Positions 18,552 through 27,843 of a DNA stretch of 64,000 nucleotides are shown here, piece by piece (the stretch's first letter is position 1; every line of letters starts with the position of its first letter). The notes under the pieces were generated by a model. The model saw only the letters and a program-made list of their open reading frames with translations. It was not told the origin of the DNA and did not search any database. This stretch comes from an uncultured Ruminococcus sp. (lineage in GTDB: Bacteria; Bacillota; Clostridia; Oscillospirales; Acutalibacteraceae), in assembly GCA_902778175.1 (NCBI GenBank), contig CACYWT010000021.1:20127-84126 (forward strand). Direction: 5' to 3'. A program made the translations under genes and the position numbers.

Positions 18552-18581
18552 TTGACAAAGACAGTATTACTGTGGTAGAAT
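18552..18581 (+). promoter_or_regulatory. Sigma-A-type promoter of the str operon
   Basis: TTGACA (18552-18557) and TAGAAT (18576-18581) are 18 bases apart. They leave a leader of about 140 bases before rpsL. Confidence 0.7.
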
Positions 18582-18727
18582 TAATACTTGCAGGCAAGAA
18601 GCAGAGGTGTATAAAATCTGTTGTTATTCACAACAAAAAAGTATTTTGATCGTTGATAATAACGGTAATTATGCATAAAGCTTTTGCAATGCAAGTTTAT
18701 AAAAAAATAAGCAAGGAGGTGCAATGA

Positions 18728-19150
18728 ATGCCTACGTTTAACCAGTTAGTTCGTAAGGGCAGAGAAGTTTCCGAGAAGAAGGCTAAGGCTCCTGCACTGC
18801 TCAAGGGCTGGAACTCCAAAAAGAGAAGAGCCATCAACCAGAATTCTCCCCAGAAGAGAGGCGTTTGTACGGCTGTAAAGACCGCTACCCCTAAGAAGCC
18901 TAACTCAGCTATCCGTAAGATTGCCAGAGTAAGACTTTCCAACGGTATTGAGGTTACATCCTACATTCCCGGTATCGGTCATAACCTTCAGGAACACAGC
19001 GTTGTTCTTATCAGAGGCGGCCGTGTAAAGGATCTCCCTGGTGTACGTTACCACATCATCAGAGGTACGCTTGACGCACAGGGCGTTGCAAAGCGAATGC
19101 AGGCAAGATCCAAGTACGGAGCTAAGCGTCCGAAGGCAGGCAAGAAATAA
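18728..19150 (+). CDS. rpsL: 30S ribosomal protein S12
   Basis: A 140-residue protein of the decoding centre. The N-terminus [12 protein letters not shown] and the conserved [18 protein letters not shown] and GVRYHIIRG segments are unmistakable. Lys residues in the TPKKPNSA loop are the sites mutated in streptomycin resistance, and they are wild type here. A strong AAGGAGGTG ribosome binding site precedes the ATG. It heads rpsL-rpsG-fusA-tuf. Confidence 0.99.
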   Translation: MPTFNQLVRKGREVSEKKAKAPALLKGWNSKKRRAINQNSPQKRGVCTAVKTATPKKPNSAIRKIARVRLSNGIEVTSYIPGIGHNLQEHSVVLIRGGRVKDLPGVRYHIIRGTLDAQGVAKRMQARSKYGAKRPKAGKK

Positions 19151-19293
19151 TCTGCCGACAAACAATTCTTAAGGATAGACTAAATGCAATACAGAGATGT
19201 ATGTTTTTTATATAAAATGACCTCTCTGTGCTGACGGAAGTGATCCTTTCGAGTACCTATGAAATCACCACTATTGTGAAGGAGGGAAGTAAA

Positions 19294-19764
19294 GTGCCAA
19301 GAAGAGGTAATGTTGCAAAACGTGATGTTTTGCCGGATCCGGTTTATAATTCAAAGCTTGTCACTCGTCTGATCAACAATATCATGTACGACGGTAAGAA
19401 GGGTGTTGCCCAGAAGATCGTTTACGGTGCATTCGATATCATCAACGAGAAAACAGGTAAAGAGGCTCTTGAAGTTTTTGAAGAGGCTATGGAAAGAGTA
19501 ATGCCTACTCTTGAGGTAAAGGCTCGCCGTGTGGGCGGTGCTACTTATCAGGTGCCTATGGAGGTTCGTCCCGAGAGAAGACAGACACTCGGTCTTCGTT
19601 GGATCTCACGCTATTCCAGAGAGAGATCTGAAAAGACAATGAAAGAAAGACTTGCCGGCGAGATCCTTGATGCTGTAAACGGTATCGGCGGAGCTGCAAA
19701 GAAGTGTGACGAAACACACAGAATGGCAGAGGCTAATAAGGCATTCGCTCACTACAGATGGTAA
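19294..19764 (+). CDS. rpsG: 30S ribosomal protein S7
   Basis: A 156-residue assembly protein of the 30S head. I start at the GTG at 19294 ([16 protein letters not shown], with GGAGGGAAG before it). This matches the family start and length exactly; in-frame upstream extension adds residues with no homology. The 143-base gap after rpsL could hold an S7-binding autoregulatory RNA, as known in other bacteria. I did not identify its structure. Confidence 0.98.
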   Translation: MPRRGNVAKRDVLPDPVYNSKLVTRLINNIMYDGKKGVAQKIVYGAFDIINEKTGKEALEVFEEAMERVMPTLEVKARRVGGATYQVPMEVRPERRQTLGLRWISRYSRERSEKTMKERLAGEILDAVNGIGGAAKKCDETHRMAEANKAFAHYRW

Positions 19765-19817
19765 TCGTTTCAGTGACGTGCAGCATTATGCTGCATGAAT
19801 AAATAAGGAGGATACAT

Positions 19818-21923
19818 ATGGCAAGAGAAGTTTCGCTTGAAAAAACAAGAAATATCGGTATCATGGCTCATATTGATGCCGGTAAGACAACTACCACAGA
19901 GCGTATCCTTTTCTATACCGGTATCAACCATAAGATCGGTGAAACACATGACGGTGCTTCCACCATGGACTGGATGGTACAGGAACAGGAAAGAGGTATC
20001 ACAATTACTTCTGCTGCTACTACCTGCTATTGGGAAGGAACCAAGCATGATAAGGGCAGACACAGAATCAATATCATCGACACCCCCGGTCACGTTGACT
20101 TTACCGTAGAGGTTGAGCGTTCACTTCGTGTGCTTGACGGCTCGGTAACAGTACTCTGCGCAAAGGGCGGCGTTGAGCCTCAGTCGGAAACAGTATGGCG
20201 CCAGGCAGATAAATATAAGGTACCGCGTATGGCATACGTCAACAAGATGGATATCATGGGTGCCGATTTCTACCGCGTTGTTTCCATGATGAGGGACAGA
20301 CTTAAATGTAACGCTGTTCCGATCCAGCTTCCGATCGGATCGGAGGACACCTTCAAGGGTATCGTAGACCTCGTTGAAATGAATGCTGACGTTTATTATG
20401 ACGATCTCGGCAAGGATATGAGAGTCGAGGAGATCCCCGAGGATATGAAGGAGCTCGCTGAGAAATATCACGCAGAGCTTGTTGAGCACGTTGTTGAACA
20501 GGACGAGGAACTCATGGAGAAGTATCTCGAGGACGGCGAAGAGCCTTCTATCGATGATATCAAGAGAGTTATCCGTAAGTCCACTATCGACAATACAATG
20601 GTTCCTGTAACCTGCGGTACTTCTTACCGTAACAAGGGTGTACAGAAGCTGCTCGACGCTATCGTAGATTATATGCCGGCTCCGACAGATGTTCCGGCTA
20701 TCAAGGGTATCAATCCCGAAACAGAAGAAGAGGTCGAGATCGAATCCAGCGACGAGCTTCCGTTTGCTGCTCTGGCATTCAAGATCGCTACCGACCCGTT
20801 TGTAGGTAAGCTTGCATTCTTCCGCGTATATGCAGGTAAGCTCAATGCAGGTTCTACCGTATATAACTCAACAAAGGATACCAACGAGCGTATCGGCCGT
20901 ATCCTTCAGATGCATTCAAACCACAGAAAGGATATTGAAACTGTTTATGCAGGCGATATCGCTGCTGCTGTAGGTCTGAAGAATACAACAACAGGTGATA
21001 CACTCTGCGATGAGGCTCATCCGGTTATCCTCGAATCCATGGAATTCCCGGATCCGGTTATCCGTGTTGCTATCGAGCCCAAGACCAAAGCAGGTCAGGA
21101 GAAGATGGGTATCGCTCTTGCAAAGCTTGCAGAAGAAGACCCGACCTTCAAGGCTTATACAGACGAAGAGACCGGTCAGACAATTATCGCCGGCATGGGC
21201 GAGCTTCATCTTGAGATCATCGTAGACAGACTTCTCCGTGAATTCAAGGTTGAGGCTAATATCGGTAAGCCGCAGGTTGCTTATAAGGAAACGATCCGCA
21301 AGAACTCTGAAGTTGACGAGAAATATGCCCGTCAGTCAGGTGGTAAGGGTCAGTACGGTCATGTCAAGATCCGTATGGAGCCGAACCCCGGCAAGGGCTA
21401 CGAGTTTGTCAATGCAGTAGTCGGCGGCGCGATCCCGAAGGAATACATTCCGGCAGTAGATGCAGGTATCCAGGGCGCTATGCTCAGCGGCGTACTCGCA
21501 AACTACAATGTTGTTGATGTCAAAGTAACACTTTATGATGGTTCTTATCATGAAGTTGACTCCTCTGAAATGGCGTTCAAGATCGCAGGTTCAATGGCGT
21601 TCAAGAGCGGTATGAAGAAGGCAGATCCGGTTATTCTCGAGCCTATAATGAAGGTTACTGTTACAGTTCCTGAGGAATACATGGGCGACGTTATCGGCGA
21701 CCTTAACTCCCGCCGCGGTATGATCCAGGGCATGGAGGCAGTTGCAGGCGCACAGAGAATCGTAGCAATGGTTCCGCTTTCAGAGATGTTCGGTTACGCT
21801 ACGGATATGCGTTCCAAGACACAGGGCAGAGGTCAGTATGTAATGGAGCCTAACAATTATGCTGAAGTTCCTAAGAATATTGCTGACGGCATTATCACAG
21901 CCCGTACAAAGAAGGAAGATTAA
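19818..21923 (+). CDS. fusA: Elongation factor G
   Basis: A 701-residue translational GTPase that drives translocation. G1 is [12 protein letters not shown], switch II is DTPGHVDF, G4 is NKMD, and the domain IV region (GQYGHVKI) and C-terminal domain V are complete. The ribosome binding site is AGGAGG. Length and position in the str operon are typical. Confidence 0.99.
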   Translation: MAREVSLEKTRNIGIMAHIDAGKTTTTERILFYTGINHKIGETHDGASTMDWMVQEQERGITITSAATTCYWEGTKHDKGRHRINIIDTPGHVDFTVEVERSLRVLDGSVTVLCAKGGVEPQSETVWRQADKYKVPRMAYVNKMDIMGADFYRVVSMMRDRLKCNAVPIQLPIGSEDTFKGIVDLVEMNADVYYDDLGKDMRVEEIPEDMKELAEKYHAELVEHVVEQDEELMEKYLEDGEEPSIDDIKRVIRKSTIDNTMVPVTCGTSYRNKGVQKLLDAIVDYMPAPTDVPAIKGINPETEEEVEIESSDELPFAALAFKIATDPFVGKLAFFRVYAGKLNAGSTVYNSTKDTNERIGRILQMHSNHRKDIETVYAGDIAAAVGLKNTTTGDTLCDEAHPVILESMEFPDPVIRVAIEPKTKAGQEKMGIALAKLAEEDPTFKAYTDEETGQTIIAGMGELHLEIIVDRLLREFKVEANIGKPQVAYKETIRKNSEVDEKYARQSGGKGQYGHVKIRMEPNPGKGYEFVNAVVGGAIPKEYIPAVDAGIQGAMLSGVLANYNVVDVKVTLYDGSYHEVDSSEMAFKIAGSMAFKSGMKKADPVILEPIMKVTVTVPEEYMGDVIGDLNSRRGMIQGMEAVAGAQRIVAMVPLSEMFGYATDMRSKTQGRGQYVMEPNNYAEVPKNIADGIITARTKKED

Positions 21924-21971
21924 TCAGGATTCGGTCTTTAATAATTTTCCATAAAAATTCATCAAAAAGCT

Positions 21972-22018
21972 TGCATTTTGTTCTTATTGTTGCTAAAATA
22001 AGAACAAGGTGCAATGCA
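21972..22018 (+). promoter_or_regulatory. Long hairpin between fusA and tuf
   Basis: TGCATT plus TTGTTCTTATT (21972-21988) pairs with AATAAGAACAA and AATGCA (21997-22018), interrupted only by the bulge GGTGC. The stem is about 17 bp. No T run follows, so it is not a classical terminator. It may be a processing or stabilising element, or a partial attenuator. Confidence 0.6.
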
Positions 22019-22050
22019 TTGAAATATTTAATTATAGGAGGAAAAATCCA

Positions 22051-23253
22051 ATGGCTAAGGAAAAATTTAACAGAAGTAAGCCGCACGTAAACATTGGTAC
22101 AATCGGCCATGTTGACCACGGCAAGACTACACTTACAGCTGCTATCACAAAGGTTCTCAACCTCGAAGGCGATGCTGAATTCGTTGATTACGCTAATATC
22201 GATAAGGCTCCCGAAGAGAGAGAGCGTGGTATCACAATCAACACAGCTCACGTTGAGTATGAAACTGCCAACCGTCACTATGCACACGTTGACTGCCCCG
22301 GTCATGCTGACTATGTAAAGAACATGATCACAGGTGCAGCTCAGATGGACGGCGCTATCCTCGTTGTTTCTGCTGCTGATGGTCCTATGCCCCAGACAAG
22401 AGAGCACATCCTTCTCTCACGTCAGGTTGGTGTACCTTACATCGTAGTATTCATGAACAAGACTGACCAGGTTGACGATGAAGAGCTCCTCGATCTCGTA
22501 GAGATGGAAATCCGTGAGCTCCTCAACGAGTATGACTTCCCGGGTGACGATATTCCTGTTATCCGCGGTTCTGCTTTCAAGGCTCTTGACAGCGCAAGCA
22601 AGGATCCGAATGCTCCCGAGTATGCTTGTATCCACGAGCTCATGGCTGCAGTTGATGAATATATCCCGACTCCTGAGAGAACAACAGACAAGCCTTTCCT
22701 TATGCCTGTTGAGGACGTATTCACGATCTCTGGCCGTGGTACAGTTGCAACTGGTAGAGTTGAAAGAGGTCAGATCAAGGTTTCTGAGGAAATCGAGATC
22801 GTTGGTCTTACAGAAGAGAAGAGAAAGTCTGTTGTTACAGGTCTTGAGATGTTCAGAAAGACTCTGGACTTCGCAGAGGCTGGTGATAACGTAGGTGTTC
22901 TCCTCCGTGGTGTTCAGAAGAACGAGATCGAGCGTGGCCAGGTTATTGCTAAGCCGGGTTCTGTTCATCCCCACACAAAGTTCCAGGGTCACGTTTATGT
23001 ACTGACCAAGGACGAGGGTGGTCGTTCAACACCTTTCTTCAGCAACTATCGTCCGCAGTTCTATTTCAGAACAACTGACGTTACAGGCGTTATCACTCTT
23101 CCGGAAGGCACAGAGATGTGTATGCCTGGCGATAACGTTGATATGGACGTTGAGCTTATCAAGCCGATCGCTATGGAAGACGGTCTCCGTTTCGCTATCC
23201 GTGAGGGCGGCCACACAGTAGGTTCAGGCGTTGTTTCCAAGATCTACGAATAA
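22051..23253 (+). CDS. tuf: Elongation factor Tu
   Basis: A 400-residue GTPase delivering aminoacyl-tRNA. G1 is [10 protein letters not shown], switch II is [12 protein letters not shown], and G4 is NKTD; domains 2 and 3 are complete. The start at 22051 follows AGGAGG and gives the family's [15 protein letters not shown]-terminus. Codon use is strongly biased, as expected for a very highly expressed gene. Confidence 0.99.
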   Translation: MAKEKFNRSKPHVNIGTIGHVDHGKTTLTAAITKVLNLEGDAEFVDYANIDKAPEERERGITINTAHVEYETANRHYAHVDCPGHADYVKNMITGAAQMDGAILVVSAADGPMPQTREHILLSRQVGVPYIVVFMNKTDQVDDEELLDLVEMEIRELLNEYDFPGDDIPVIRGSAFKALDSASKDPNAPEYACIHELMAAVDEYIPTPERTTDKPFLMPVEDVFTISGRGTVATGRVERGQIKVSEEIEIVGLTEEKRKSVVTGLEMFRKTLDFAEAGDNVGVLLRGVQKNEIERGQVIAKPGSVHPHTKFQGHVYVLTKDEGGRSTPFFSNYRPQFYFRTTDVTGVITLPEGTEMCMPGDNVDMDVELIKPIAMEDGLRFAIREGGHTVGSGVVSKIYE

Positions 23254-23288
23254 TTCCGGCTTACGGTTTTGTTAAAACACACATTTTC

Positions 23289-23327
23289 GCACTGCATGAG
23301 CTTTTTTGCTTGTGCAGTGCTTTTTTT
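23289..23327 (+). terminator. Rho-independent terminator of the str operon
   Basis: GCACTGCA pairs with TGTGCAGTGC around a T-rich loop and is followed by seven T bases. It lies 35 bases after tuf. Confidence 0.9.
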
Positions 23328-23852
23328 AAATGTGGAATGTGGAATGTGGAATTGTTGTTTGCTTTGGCTGAAGTCAGAGCAGAATATAGTAAGTGTTTTC
23401 TGACTTTATATAACTTACGCTGACAACGGTTTTAATTCGTTGTCAGCAGTTTTAAAAAGCGCATGAATACAATGTTTTGATGCTGACAAATTTTTTTCGT
23501 TGTCTTGTTGTTTTCCCGGTTCATCGCGGGAACGCGAAAATAAAAAAGTGATATATTGTTATTGTAAATTAAAACAGGATATTGTATAATATTGTAAGAA
23601 ATTTTGTCGGAGGGTCATTATGAGAAGATATGGACGAAGAAAAAAACGACAATGAGCGAAACTGCGGCAAAATATCCTGTGCTGTTTGCTGTAATAGGCA
23701 TTGCGTTTTTGGTCTTTGCAATATTTCTTTCTGTTGGCATTTTTGTAAGGTCAAACGAGATAAACCGCGCTGTTGATAAAAATGTTACCGTGAACGGTAC
23801 TGTCACAAGGGTCTGGACTACCAAATCAAGACGCAAGATCAGCAAACATAAC

Positions 23853-23965
23853 TATAACCGCAAAGTATGTCCCCCGCCTCTAAGGCGGCGGGTGCCATAT
23901 ATCCGTTCAGTGGGAGTAAAAATCTCCCACTGAACGACAGCAAGCCTACGGAGCAAAGCTTTTAA
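23853..23965 (+). repeat. Hairpin repeat copy E1 (inside coding sequence)
   Basis: It runs from TATAACCGCAAAG to GCAAAGCTTTTAA. It contains hairpins CCGCCT/AGGCGG and TTCAGTGGGAG/CTCCCACTGAA and lacks the two terminal hairpins of the full element (a 19-base deletion). The insert between TATAAC and the host AAA codon is 105 bases, a multiple of three, with a single in-frame TGA. Confidence 0.92.
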
Positions 23966-24278
23966 AACAGTAATTACTTATCATGCCTCTGTCGGATATG
24001 AATACAATGGAAGGAAATATACCAATTCTGATCTTTCATTCGGTTCAAAAACTGTCCTCACCGGCGAAATTGTCAGGTTATATATTGATCCGGACAATCC
24101 TTCTGTTTCATACCGCGGAAGATCGGATTTCCTGAGCCTGCCGAATATTCTGACCTGCATGATACCTCTGTTTATGGGTATGTCATTCATAATATCTCTC
24201 TTTATCGGACTAAAGAAAAGGAAAAAAATGCAGATGATGCCGACATTTACAGGCAACGGTACTCTTCCCGGTCAGACT

Positions 24279-24432
24279 TATAACCGCAAAGTATGTCCCC
24301 CGCCTCTAAGGCGGCGGGTGCCATATATCCGTTCAGTGGGAGTAAAAATCTCCCACTGAACGACAGCAAGCCTACCACTGAACGACAGCAAGCCTACGGC
24401 TTGCCTTTGCTTGTTGAAAGCAAAGCTTTTAA
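24279..24432 (+). repeat. Hairpin repeat copy E2 (inside coding sequence, internal duplication)
   Basis: Same ends as E1. It contains all hairpins plus a 22-base direct duplication of CCACTGAACGACAGCAAGCCTA's unit around 24352-24395. The insert is 146 bases, so the host frame is not preserved through it. It sits after the codons for Gln-Thr-Tyr-Asn of the DUF3592-like gene. Confidence 0.92.
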
Positions 24433-24559
24433 CAACAATTCCGGTTTCGGCGGAAACTATATCAATAATCCTAATGCTGATTATCAAAACAACAGCTATA
24501 ACAATAACAACTATAATAATACAAACAACTACAACAATAGCTACAATAATTCAAACAGT

Positions 24560-24690
24560 TATAACCGCAAAGTATGTCCCCCGCCTCTAAGGCGGCGGGT
24601 GCCATATATCCGTTCAGTGGGAGTAAAAATCTCCCACTGAACGACAGCAAGCCTCGGCTTGCCTTTGCTTGTTGAAAGCAAAGCTTTTAA
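24560..24690 (+). repeat. Hairpin repeat copy E3 (inside coding sequence)
   Basis: Same ends and the full hairpin set, missing one A in the CAAGCCTCGGCTTG hairpin relative to other copies. The insert is 123 bases, a multiple of three, with one in-frame TGA. It is placed after a TATAAC within the Asn/Tyr-rich tail of the DUF3592-like gene. Confidence 0.92.
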
Positions 24691-24903
24691 TAATAACAAC
24701 TACAATACAAACAGCTATAATAATAACGGCTATAACAACACTAACGGATATAATTACGGCAATTCATATAATAATCTTAATACTCCATATGGAAACAGCA
24801 GTATACCTCCGGCATCGGGTTCCGGAACATCAGATGACAGTTGGGATTTTCTTAACCACTGACCGTTTAATGTGTGTATGCTGTGAGAAATTGCTACTAA
24901 ATA

Positions 24904-25024
24904 TATAACCGCAAAGTATGTCCCCCGCCTCTAAGGCGGCGGGTGCCATATATCCGTTCAGTGGGAGTAAAAATCTCCCACTGAACGATAGCAAGCCTAC
25001 GGTTGTTGAAAGCAAAGCTTTTAA
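24904..25024 (+). repeat. Hairpin repeat copy E4 (upstream of second DUF3592 gene)
   Basis: Same ends as the others, with a shortened right part (CCTACGGTTGTTGAAAGC). It ends 19 bases before the ATG at 25044, so it lies in the 5' leader or promoter region of that gene. The ribosome binding site AGGGGTG is outside it. Confidence 0.9.
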
Positions 25025-25043
25025 AACGCAGGGGTGATTAGTT

Positions 25044-26096
25044 ATGTCAAATAACGGACAGAGCCAGGGGAAAGTATCATCTAAAACGGTGGGTGTTGTT
25101 TTTATTGTGCTCGGTATGGCGATCGTGATAATAGGTCTGTATAATATCATAAGTATAATGATACGATCCTCGGAAAAAGAAGCAATTATCGAAAAGAATA
25201 CTACCGTGCAGGCAACAGTTCTCAACACCTGGAGCGAAAGAGTCAGAAAAAGCAAAAGTGCCGGAGGTAAACGCTACTATGTGACCGAATACCATATCAG
25301 TGCTGCATATACATATAATGACATTGAATACAGAGCTTCTGATTTGAATTTAGGTTCAAAAAAAGTCGAAATTAATGATACCGTTACTTTGTATATTGAT
25401 CCTGATACCCCGTCTAAAGCAATATATAATACAGGAACTGATAAAACCGGTACTCTTATTTTCAGGGGGCTGATATCATTTGCCGGTCTGATGCTTGCTG
25501 TTATAGGAATATTTATCATCAAGAAAGTTCCGGGATTTGAACCGGCAGATATCGAACGCAGTCTGGCTATGCAGCGTAAGGACGAACTATTTATGAGAAG
25601 CCATCCTGATCCCTCTTATAAGGATTTACAAAATCATTTTGAGCACTACGGGGAATTTTCACAGTCGGAACTCAGTCAGTATATAGATATGGCGCACAGG
25701 ACTAATAATATGAACACTATATACGAAAGGACGCCTACCGATGAGGAGCTTTTACGCGCACAGCAGGATTCCTATAATAATAAATCCGCAGAACGCAGGA
25801 AAAGGGCAGAAATGGAAAGATATCAGGATTCCCGCGGCTTTGGTTCAAACTACATAGATAACCCGAAGGCTAAATACGAAAAAGGCAGCGATGCATGGGA
25901 TGATGATCTGCCGCCTATCTATGACGAACCGCCGGAGTATCAGGCAAGCAAATTTGCGCGTCCTTCTCCCGCAGCAGGAAAATATGATCCGAATGTAGCT
26001 TACCGTTCGCCCGATATGGATTCTCTCGATCCGATCAGCCCGTTCACTTCAAATGATTCTGATGACGATGACGGCTGGGGATTTCTTGAAAAGTAA
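25044..26096 (+). CDS. DUF3592-like membrane protein with long acidic tail
   Basis: A 350-residue protein with helices at about residues 13-36 and 137-157. The loop between them is a DUF3592-like extracytoplasmic domain (ATVLNTWSERV ... LYIDPDTPSKAIY). The cytoplasmic tail of about 190 residues is charged, rich in Asp, Pro and Asn, and ends in DDDDGWGFLEK. It is a paralogue of the interrupted gene just upstream and of the shorter gene downstream, and was probably produced by tandem duplication. The role of DUF3592 proteins is unknown. It begins shortly after repeat copy E4. Confidence 0.8.
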   Translation: MSNNGQSQGKVSSKTVGVVFIVLGMAIVIIGLYNIISIMIRSSEKEAIIEKNTTVQATVLNTWSERVRKSKSAGGKRYYVTEYHISAAYTYNDIEYRASDLNLGSKKVEINDTVTLYIDPDTPSKAIYNTGTDKTGTLIFRGLISFAGLMLAVIGIFIIKKVPGFEPADIERSLAMQRKDELFMRSHPDPSYKDLQNHFEHYGEFSQSELSQYIDMAHRTNNMNTIYERTPTDEELLRAQQDSYNNKSAERRKRAEMERYQDSRGFGSNYIDNPKAKYEKGSDAWDDDLPPIYDEPPEYQASKFARPSPAAGKYDPNVAYRSPDMDSLDPISPFTSNDSDDDDGWGFLEK

Positions 26097-26108
26097 GGAG
26101 AGATAAAA

Positions 26109-26636
26109 ATGGTCAGAAGACATCATCACAGAAATTCGTTGATAAAAACATATTATTCTTTTGCAATATTAGCCGGATTGTTACTGGTCTGTATTTCTGT
26201 TTTTCTTACGTTCTTATCATTTTCGGGTCTGACCGAGCAAAAACGTATCATAAGTAAAAATGTTACGGTAAACGCGACGCTTTCGGATGTATGGACAAAG
26301 AAAGTTAAAAAGACCTCTCATAAATCAAAGGTAGGTTTATCATCTTCAAAAAAAACCGTTACTAATTATTACGGCAAGGCAAGATATTTATATAACGGCA
26401 AGTATTATACAAGCGATACTATTTCTTTCGGAACAAAACACGTTTCAACGGGTGATACGATCCGTTTGTATGTTGATCCCGATGCGCCGCAGAAATCCGT
26501 AGCTGAAATAGAAAGATCCCAAAGCCTTACTTTCCTTATTGCAGTAGGCACATTAGGGTTTGCCGGACTGATACTTTTAATTACGGGACTGATATCCTGG
26601 CGGAAAAAACGAAGAAAGCAATGCATAGCTGTGTAA
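26109..26636 (+). CDS. Short DUF3592-like membrane protein
   Basis: A 175-residue protein with a basic His/Arg-rich N-terminus, helices at about residues 17-38 and 140-162, and the same loop domain as its two upstream neighbours (NVTVNATLSDVWTKK, LYVDPDAPQKS). It lacks the long cytoplasmic tail. It starts 12 bases after the preceding gene with AAGGAG upstream, so they are co-transcribed. Its N-terminus (MVRRHHHRN) resembles the frameshifted MRRYGRRK start at 23620, supporting the latter as the ancestral start. Confidence 0.8.
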   Translation: MVRRHHHRNSLIKTYYSFAILAGLLLVCISVFLTFLSFSGLTEQKRIISKNVTVNATLSDVWTKKVKKTSHKSKVGLSSSKKTVTNYYGKARYLYNGKYYTSDTISFGTKHVSTGDTIRLYVDPDAPQKSVAEIERSQSLTFLIAVGTLGFAGLILLITGLISWRKKRRKQCIAV

Positions 26637-26641
26637 AAAAC

Positions 26642-26670
26642 TTGATATTTGGTCAATAGTGTAATATAAT
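26642..26670 (+). promoter_or_regulatory. Sigma-A-type promoter before the DJ-1/cyclo-ligase/mltG operon
   Basis: TTGATA (26642-26647) and TATAAT (26665-26670) are separated by 17 bases. They lie 36 bases before the ATG at 26707. Confidence 0.75.
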
Positions 26671-26706
26671 TGTAGTATCTGAAAAAAACGAAAGGACAGT
26701 TTATTT

Positions 26707-27252
26707 ATGATATATTTGTTTCTTGCAGAAGGATTTGAGGAAATAGAGGCTCTTACTCCGGTCGATGTTCTCAGAAGAGGCAAGATGGCGCTGACTACTG
26801 TCGGCGTTACCGGAAAGACAGTTAAAGGCTCGCACGGTGTTGCGGTGACGGCTGATATTACAATTGATGAACTCGGTGACCTCAGCGATGCCGATGCGGT
26901 TATTCTTCCCGGCGGTATGCCCGGAACACTGAATCTTGAGGCAGAGAAAAGGGTTCTTTCCGCAGTCAGATATTGCTATAATAATGATAAGCTTATCGCT
27001 GCGATCTGCGCTGCTCCGTCGATCTTCGGACATATGGGTCTGCTTGAGGGCAAAAGAGCTACTGCGTTTCCGGGATTTGAAAAGGATCTCAGCGGCGCTG
27101 TGCTTAATAACGAATATGTCGCTCATGACGGAAATATTATTACCGCCAGGGGAATGGGTGTTTCCCTCGATTTCGCACTTGAGATACTCGGCGCATTAAA
27201 GGGCACGGAAGCTGCCGCTGCTGTCAGGAGTGCTCTTCAATGCAGGAACTGA
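26707..27252 (+). CDS. DJ-1/PfpI family protein
   Basis: A 181-residue DJ-1 superfamily protein. The N-terminus LFLAEGFEEIEALTPVDVLRR carries the conserved Glu that activates the nucleophile, and AAICAAPS gives the nucleophilic Cys at about residue 100. Relatives act as glyoxalase III/deglycase-type enzymes or redox-stress proteins; the exact activity is debated in the family. It overlaps the folate cyclo-ligase gene by 13 bases. Confidence 0.9.
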   Translation: MIYLFLAEGFEEIEALTPVDVLRRGKMALTTVGVTGKTVKGSHGVAVTADITIDELGDLSDADAVILPGGMPGTLNLEAEKRVLSAVRYCYNNDKLIAAICAAPSIFGHMGLLEGKRATAFPGFEKDLSGAVLNNEYVAHDGNIITARGMGVSLDFALEILGALKGTEAAAAVRSALQCRN

Positions 27253-27839
27253 TCCGGGAGAAGAACAGGCTCAGACAGTATTATAAAAGCCTTAGACTCG
27301 GCATAAGCCCTCAGATAAAGGCAGAGGCGGATAATGGGATATTTCTTTCAGCAGTACAGTTTCTGAAAGATACTGCGCCTTCTCAGGTGCTTTGCTACGT
27401 TTCTTCTCCGCCGGTCGAGGCGGATACAAGACAGCTGCTCTCGTATCTGCTGGACTGTGGTACAGAAACTGCCGTGCCGTTATGCATAAAGGGTACAAAT
27501 GATATGGTGTTCTATAGGATCACCTCGATGTCGCAGCTTAAAAAGGGATATTTCGGCATTGAGGAACCTGATGCCGTATCGTGTATCCCGGTGGAAATAT
27601 GTGAGGATTCCGTTTGCTTTGTTCCGGGACTTGCATTTGATGAAGGTCATTACCGTATCGGTTTCGGAAAAGGCTTTTACGATAAATTTCTTGCATCTTA
27701 CCGTGGGATAAGCGCCGGAATATGTCCGGAATACTGTCTGGAAAGATCTCTGCCGCATGAGATCCATGATATGGCAGTCGATTATGTTATTACAGATAAG
27801 AAGATAATGTATAAGTATAATAAGCATGGGGAGGTATGA
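27240..27839 (+). CDS. 5-formyltetrahydrofolate cyclo-ligase
   Basis: A 199-residue enzyme converting 5-formyl-THF to 5,10-methenyl-THF with ATP. The N-terminal basic segment (REKNRLRQYYKSLR) and the nucleotide-binding motif GHYRIGFGKGFYDKFL are diagnostic, as is the preceding VPGLAFDE. It overlaps the DJ-1 gene upstream, and mltG starts four bases after its stop. Confidence 0.93.
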   Translation: MQELIREKNRLRQYYKSLRLGISPQIKAEADNGIFLSAVQFLKDTAPSQVLCYVSSPPVEADTRQLLSYLLDCGTETAVPLCIKGTNDMVFYRITSMSQLKKGYFGIEEPDAVSCIPVEICEDSVCFVPGLAFDEGHYRIGFGKGFYDKFLASYRGISAGICPEYCLERSLPHEIHDMAVDYVITDKKIMYKYNKHGEV

Positions 27840-27843
27840 TCCT

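Larger units (their letters stand above)
23620..24862 (+). pseudogene. DUF3592-like membrane protein gene interrupted by three hairpin repeats
   Basis: Four coding segments (to 23858, 23964-24284, 24431-24565 and 24689-24862) are separated by repeat copies E1, E2 and E3. Joined at the repeat borders they read continuously. The product is an N-terminal helix, a DUF3592-like domain (NVTVNGTVTRVW, LYIDPDNPS), a second helix, a long Asn/Tyr-rich tail and a C-terminus TSDDSWDFLNH. The joined protein has about 278 residues from the ATG at 23652. The downstream paralogue at 25044 has the same order and matching C-terminal motifs (GFGSNYIDNP, DDDDGWGFLEK), so the reconstruction is sound. A well-placed ATG at 23620 is one base out of frame because of a run of seven A bases at 23640-23646. 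As DNA stands each repeat introduces a stop, so either it is a recent pseudogene or the repeats are bypassed or removed. Confidence 0.75.

Noticed and set aside
24293..24640. An apparent gene starting inside repeat copy E2 and running into the Asn/Tyr-rich segment.
   Set aside because: The ATG belongs to the repeat (the same frame is open in all main copies) and has no ribosome binding site. The downstream part is a segment of the interrupted DUF3592-like gene.
23853..25024. A CRISPR array at 23.9-25.0 kb, because similar repeats recur.
   Set aside because: Repeats are over 100 bases, differ in length and modules, are spaced irregularly, and the sequence between them is coding. No cas gene is present.
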